Positions 60,391-64,000 of a stretch of DNA of 64,000 bases are shown here, piece after piece. The stretch is from Diphasiastrum complanatum (lineage: Eukaryota; Streptophyta; Lycopodiopsida; Lycopodiales; Lycopodiaceae). The stretch is from positions 67,478,536 through 67,542,535 of the forward strand of contig CM055094.1 in NCBI GenBank assembly GCA_029204225.1, in the 5' to 3' direction. A program made the translations under genes and the position numbers. Every line of letters starts with the position of its first letter. Positions within the stretch are counted from its first letter, which is position 1. Under the pieces are notes generated by a model, which saw nothing but the letters and a program-made list of their open reading frames with translations, did no database searches and was not told the origin of the DNA.

Positions 60391-61254
60391 TAGTTGGATT
60401 GAAATGATGCCTATCCCCTTGATTTTGCACACATCACTGTTGTAAGTATTTCTTGCGTGTGCAGTGGCTAGATCTACTTCCGGGTGAGTATAGGGATGTA
60501 GAGATTCGTCCACTTTTTAAGTTTCTACAATAAGCTTCAACGGAAATATGGAAAGAATCAACAGAAATGAGAGCACTAAGGCTTACCCAACTAGTGCCCG
60601 AAACAAAATAGAGCTAATTAATAACAACAATAAAATTCCTTGCTAAGGCAAACCCAACTAGCAAGATTGCTAAATCCTACGTAACACCCAAAGGGAGATA
60701 ATAAGAATTGCGACTAATCTAAGCAATAAACAATTAAAACCATGCCACAATTAAAGGCCAATGAAAGGAAACAAGAGGAGGCCCGAGCACCTTCCCTCAA
60801 GCTATGCACCTTCCAATGGGAACACAATGAAATGCAAGATAATCACAATAGTAATTTTGCCTTAATCACAAATAATCATCAAAAGAAAAACACATGAAAA
60901 AATGCTTGAAAACCATTTCAGAGGGACCTCCAACCGACATATGAGGACTTCAAAGAAAAGCATTAAGAAAATGAGATTTAGCAAGTTGGAGATCAGAATT
61001 TGGTTCAAAGTCCTCAACGAACTAGGAAAGACTATCATTCGCCTATGGATGAAGTAGTCCCAAAGCCTCATTGGTAACCGATGAAGTAGTTGTTGGAGCC
61101 TTTGGATCAAGAGAACAAGTCGCACAGGAATATTCTCCTGCTTGCCCTAGGAAAACATGGCGACGTAATGCCTTGTGCTCAGGTGTCCTTTGTATTTTGG
61201 GACCACCTCCAGGAGCATAATGTCCATCCAATTTTCTCTCTCCTAGGAATATGT
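60391..61254. other. Unassigned sequence
   Basis: No domain or repeat recognised. Confidence 0.4.
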
Positions 61255-61368
61255 CATTCTCTCTCCTCTCTCCGGTGGAATTCACTTTCTCTCTCCTCTC
61301 TCCGATGGAATGCACGTTTTCTCTCCGGTGGAATGCACGTTCTCTCTCCTCTCTCTGGTGGAATGTGC
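61255..61368. repeat. Minisatellite (about 25-38 bp units)
   Basis: Four imperfect units of CTCTCC-rich DNA followed by GGTGGAATGCACGT-type sequence. Confidence 0.75.
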
Positions 61369-62169
61369 ATGTGCTATGTGGCAGCCCGTCATTGGCTGTC
61401 CACATCCACATTCCACCACAAACGTAAAAAAGATTGAGAAAAAAAAAACGGCAAAAAATCAAAGAATAAAAACCTTAGCATAATGGCATTACGTAGGGGA
61501 AGGCCCTGCCTGAGGGCCTTCCTTGCTGGTCGGGGCCTGGGCCCTTCCAATTTCCTATAGTGCAAGTTCCATCGATTATCATTGCTTTATGTGAAGCTTC
61601 ATGAGTGGATGAAATCCAGAGTTGTACAAGAAGTAAAATCTGTTTGATTTCAAAGATACCACCAACAAATAAATTCTGCACATCTGATAAATTCAACATG
61701 GCATTGGCCTTTTTTTAAAGGCTGAAAAGTCTGCATCAGTGACCAGGCTACTTTCCTCTGAAAGAGTAGAGCAAATCAATTAATGCTTACTCCAAGTCGG
61801 AAATGATAACAAGTTTCTTGGCCTAGAAGCTCAAAGACTATGCGCAGAAGTCGTTGAGCATCCGTTTGTAATATGTGATACACAAAATTCAATCTAACCT
61901 TATAAGCAAGCTCCCTCCAAAGTACAATCTTCTGTATTGAAGGCAGTTCTGATAAGTGTTGATCAGTTTACGTTTCAATCTAAATACGGACATGGAGAAT
62001 AGTTGGCTCACTCAACGCTCATAAGATAATGGATATAAATCCCACTTTCTTGTTCAAAACTGAAGATGCAGAAGAAAATAGTGATTTGGATACTGTAAGG
62101 CCTTAATTCCATGTTCATGCTCACATGAAGCATCTTCCAAAAAGTCACTGCTATTTCATAGCAGCCCGT
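61369..62169. other. Sequence 3' of the tRNA gene
   Basis: No gene recognised. A run of five T on the minus strand (62139-62143) about 26 bp after the tRNA may serve as the Pol III terminator. Confidence 0.5.
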
Positions 62170-62241
62170 CGCCGTTGCCGGGGATCGAACCCGGGTCACC
62201 TGCGTGACAGGCAGGAATACTTACCACTATACTACAACGAC
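62170..62241 (-). tRNA. trnD-GUC: tRNA-Asp (GUC)
   Basis: The minus strand folds as a standard 72-nt tRNA. The acceptor stem GTCGTTG pairs with CAACGGC (one G-U pair), and the discriminator is G. The anticodon stem-loop is CCTGC-CTGTCAC-GCAGG with anticodon GTC. The T-arm has GGTTCGATCCC (B box), and the A box is TAGTATAGTGG. No intron and no encoded CCA. It looks like a functional nuclear, eukaryotic-type gene, isolated from other genes. Confidence 0.95.
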
Positions 62242-62845
62242 TTCATGTAAATAAGTGAACTTCACTATGTATTATACTTATTTCAAACTAGCAATGTTCA
62301 AAGTTTGCACTACTACACGTGCCACAAAGTGACATCAATTAACACGCTAGAATGAATTGCTTCCTGCAGATTTCATCTTGTGAAAAAAAAAAAAAAAAAG
62401 AGTTACCTAGATGAGATTTTTTGGCATGTACAACGGGTCTAAATTAATCTCAATAATCACAACTACTCTATCATGTTGCCAAATGATCATTGTTTTGTCT
62501 TGTATTTCAAAATTGTTATTAGACTTGTCTTGTGACTATGTGTTAAAATTGGCAAAGGAGTAAAAAAGCTAAAGGAAGTGTCTAATATCTCAAAGAATCA
62601 CTTTAGTAGGCTTTGGGTTCTTTCAATTTTTCATCCTTCATCATTTTAAAAGCAAATACTTAAAAGTGCCTTATGAATCAAAACATAAGCATGAAACATT
62701 TAAAAAACAAAAATCTTTTTAATAAAATTCACTAACACAGAAATATGCATGCACTCTCTCTCTTTCTCGTGGACTTATAACCTGTTATGCTATAAAACAA
62801 AGGGTTCAAAAAGTTTGGTCTTGCTTTGTCAAGGGAGACTATGTG

Positions 62846-62848
<3 letters not shown>
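62242..62848. other. Unassigned sequence upstream of the tRNA gene
   Basis: AT-rich with an A17 tract near 62383. Nothing else recognised. Confidence 0.45.
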
Positions 62849-62927
<79 letters not shown>

Positions 62928-62936
62928 CTCTCTCTC
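62849..62936. repeat. (TC)n microsatellite
   Basis: About 88 bp of TC with one interruption near 62925. No LINE 3' sequence precedes it on the plus strand. Confidence 0.92.
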
Positions 62937-63705
62937 GCATGAATGGTATGCAACTTTTTCATTCTACACTTGGTTCTTAATACTCTAAAAAGTTATATGA
63001 CCCTTTGTGACTTTTGGAGGGAAATTTGAAAACCACCAAATGCATTTAAAGCCACCTAAACGGTCAAGAATCATTGGAGTAATATCTTACGGACACGATC
63101 CTTTGCTTCTTGCACACCCTTTTTGATTAGCTGTATCTACATAAAGAAGGAATGGGCTGCAGACCTTCTCCACGCCCTCTCTCCTCTATTCTCTTCTTTT
63201 GCTTCTTGCTCCGGCATACCAAAGGTTGCAGTGTGGAAGCTTATGTTACGACAATTAGAGAGCTAACTCTGGAATACTTTGGTAAGTTGCCTTCATACTG
63301 GTTTACTTCTACTATGAACACTTTGATTGTAGAGGAAATGATAGATTCGATTGCAAAGTTTGGCATTTTTGTTATATCGTTGAAAGTTCTGCTGGCACGC
63401 ATGCAAGAGGTTTAAGCAACCACTATGGCATGCATGATTGCATTGAATACTTGCTTCAAGCACACATATGATAGAAGCCAGCGCTGGCTGTTTTTGTATA
63501 CATGTATATGAACCACATTGATAGCAATGTAGGCATATGGTAGCACTACCAAAATTGCTGTTATAATTTTCGTCTCTGTGAAGGTTGTGGGAATTTAATC
63601 TAACTCCTACTCATCCCAACAACCCTTCTTCCTTCTCTGATTTTTACTCTCTCAAATGCAACCTACAAAAAATGAACTATTTTTCAATAGTTTATTTGAA
63701 CTAAT
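62937..63705 (+). other. Unassigned sequence with one small ORF
   Basis: An 87-codon ORF (63152-63415) begins M-G-C-R-P-S-P-R-P-L-S-S-I-L-F-F-C-F-L-L, which could mimic a short signal-like hydrophobic segment. I do not recognise it, and nothing around it supports a gene. Confidence 0.25.
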
Positions 63706-64000
63706 TGTCGCCACAGTCTGCATTTTTACTCAGGTTTTTCACAGGCGAAAAACCTAACACCCGACACTGTCGCTTCTTTTTTCCTTAATTTTTCACTAAG
63801 TGTTTAGCGACACTTATGCAAGTTGTTTTTGGGCCATTTAGGCTTCCAAAAAAGCGACACTTGCAAAAAATGCGAGACTACATTTTACATGCAGTTTCTG
63901 ACAGGCGACAATTACGGCAAAATGCGACACTACATGTAGTTTCTGACAGGCGACAATTAGGGCAAAACGCGACACTGCATTTTATGACAGGCGAAAAATG
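63706..64000. repeat. Array of GCGACA/TGTCGC motifs, continuing past the window
   Basis: GCGACA or GCGAGA occurs at about 63808, 63853, 63872, 63905, 63924, 63950 and 63969, with TGTCGC near 63709 and 63768. Within 63865-64000 there are imperfect units of about 45-50 bp containing TTTCTGACAGGCGACAATTA. ACAGGCGAAAAA occurs at both 63741 and 63986. It may be the subterminal repeat region of a DNA transposon. Confidence 0.65.

Noticed and set aside
62849-62936. The TC tract as another LINE tail
   Set aside because: Neither side has the LINE 3' sequence (GTTAATAAAGC or its complement) seen at the other four tails.
63152-63415. 87-codon ORF with a hydrophobic N-terminus as a secreted peptide gene
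   Set aside because: The N-terminus is only weakly signal-like, and nothing in sequence or neighbours supports expression.
1-64000. CRISPR arrays, bacterial operons or organelle DNA insertions
   Set aside because: No regularly spaced identical repeats with unique spacers, no bacterial-type genes, and no recognisable plastid or mitochondrial genes.

Overview
The window looks like nuclear DNA of a land plant with large, transposon-filled introns. The evidence is a spliced gene for an ankyrin-repeat protein of the plant-specific AKRP/EMB506 (chloroplast) type, Ty3/gypsy chromoviruses, Ty1/copia elements primed by initiator Met-tRNA, a DUF659-type hAT transposon, plant-type LINEs and a nuclear tRNA-Asp(GUC). 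I cannot name the species. Intron sizes and repeat load would suit a large-genome plant such as a fern, lycophyte or gymnosperm, but that is inference.

Host gene (about 1-33,900, + strand). Five exons are clear at 36-134, 18490-18588, 21873-21971, 22755-22853 and 33052-33141. The first four are each exactly 99 bp, 33 codons and phase 0, so one exon equals one ankyrin repeat. A 24-bp terminal exon is possible at 33833-33856. The 5' exons lie before the window. The introns are about 18.4, 3.3, 0.8, 10.2 and 0.7 kb and hold most of the mobile DNA.

First intron (135-18489). It holds an hAT-type MITE with a perfect 8-bp target duplication (1223-1830), four 5'-truncated or broken copies of a LINE family whose 3' tail is (TC)n instead of poly(A), the 5' remnant of a gypsy element (5641-about 7856), and a complex locus at 8239-15932. 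In that locus a LINE endonuclease domain carries a solo LTR with a perfect 5-bp target duplication. It is also split by a 2.8-kb filler of chromovirus DNA that contains an 828-bp inverted repeat and is flanked by a roughly 490-bp direct duplication of the LINE. A copia RNase H remnant follows.

Fourth intron (22854-33051). It is mostly one hAT transposon (23459-31394) with 11-bp TIRs and an 8-bp target duplication. Its multi-exon transposase reading frame is split by a deleted chromovirus (25341-28570). A second hAT copy (36380-38912), reduced to the N-terminal BED-finger half but with identical TIRs, lies beyond the gene.

Distal half (34-64 kb). It holds degenerate retroelements: an LTR at 35337, an LTR/PBS remnant at 44930, a copia element deleted within RT (48558-52287), a second copia protease fragment, a + strand gag-protease with three zinc knuckles (54.9-56.6 kb), and two copia RNase H ends with one 749-bp LTR. 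One tRNA-Asp gene (62170-62241, minus) is present. The window ends in an array of GCGACA-type motifs. Apart from the ankyrin gene and the tRNA, I see no convincing host gene. All transposon genes appear broken by frameshifts, stops or deletions, except the integrase-chromodomain half of the nested chromovirus, which is open.
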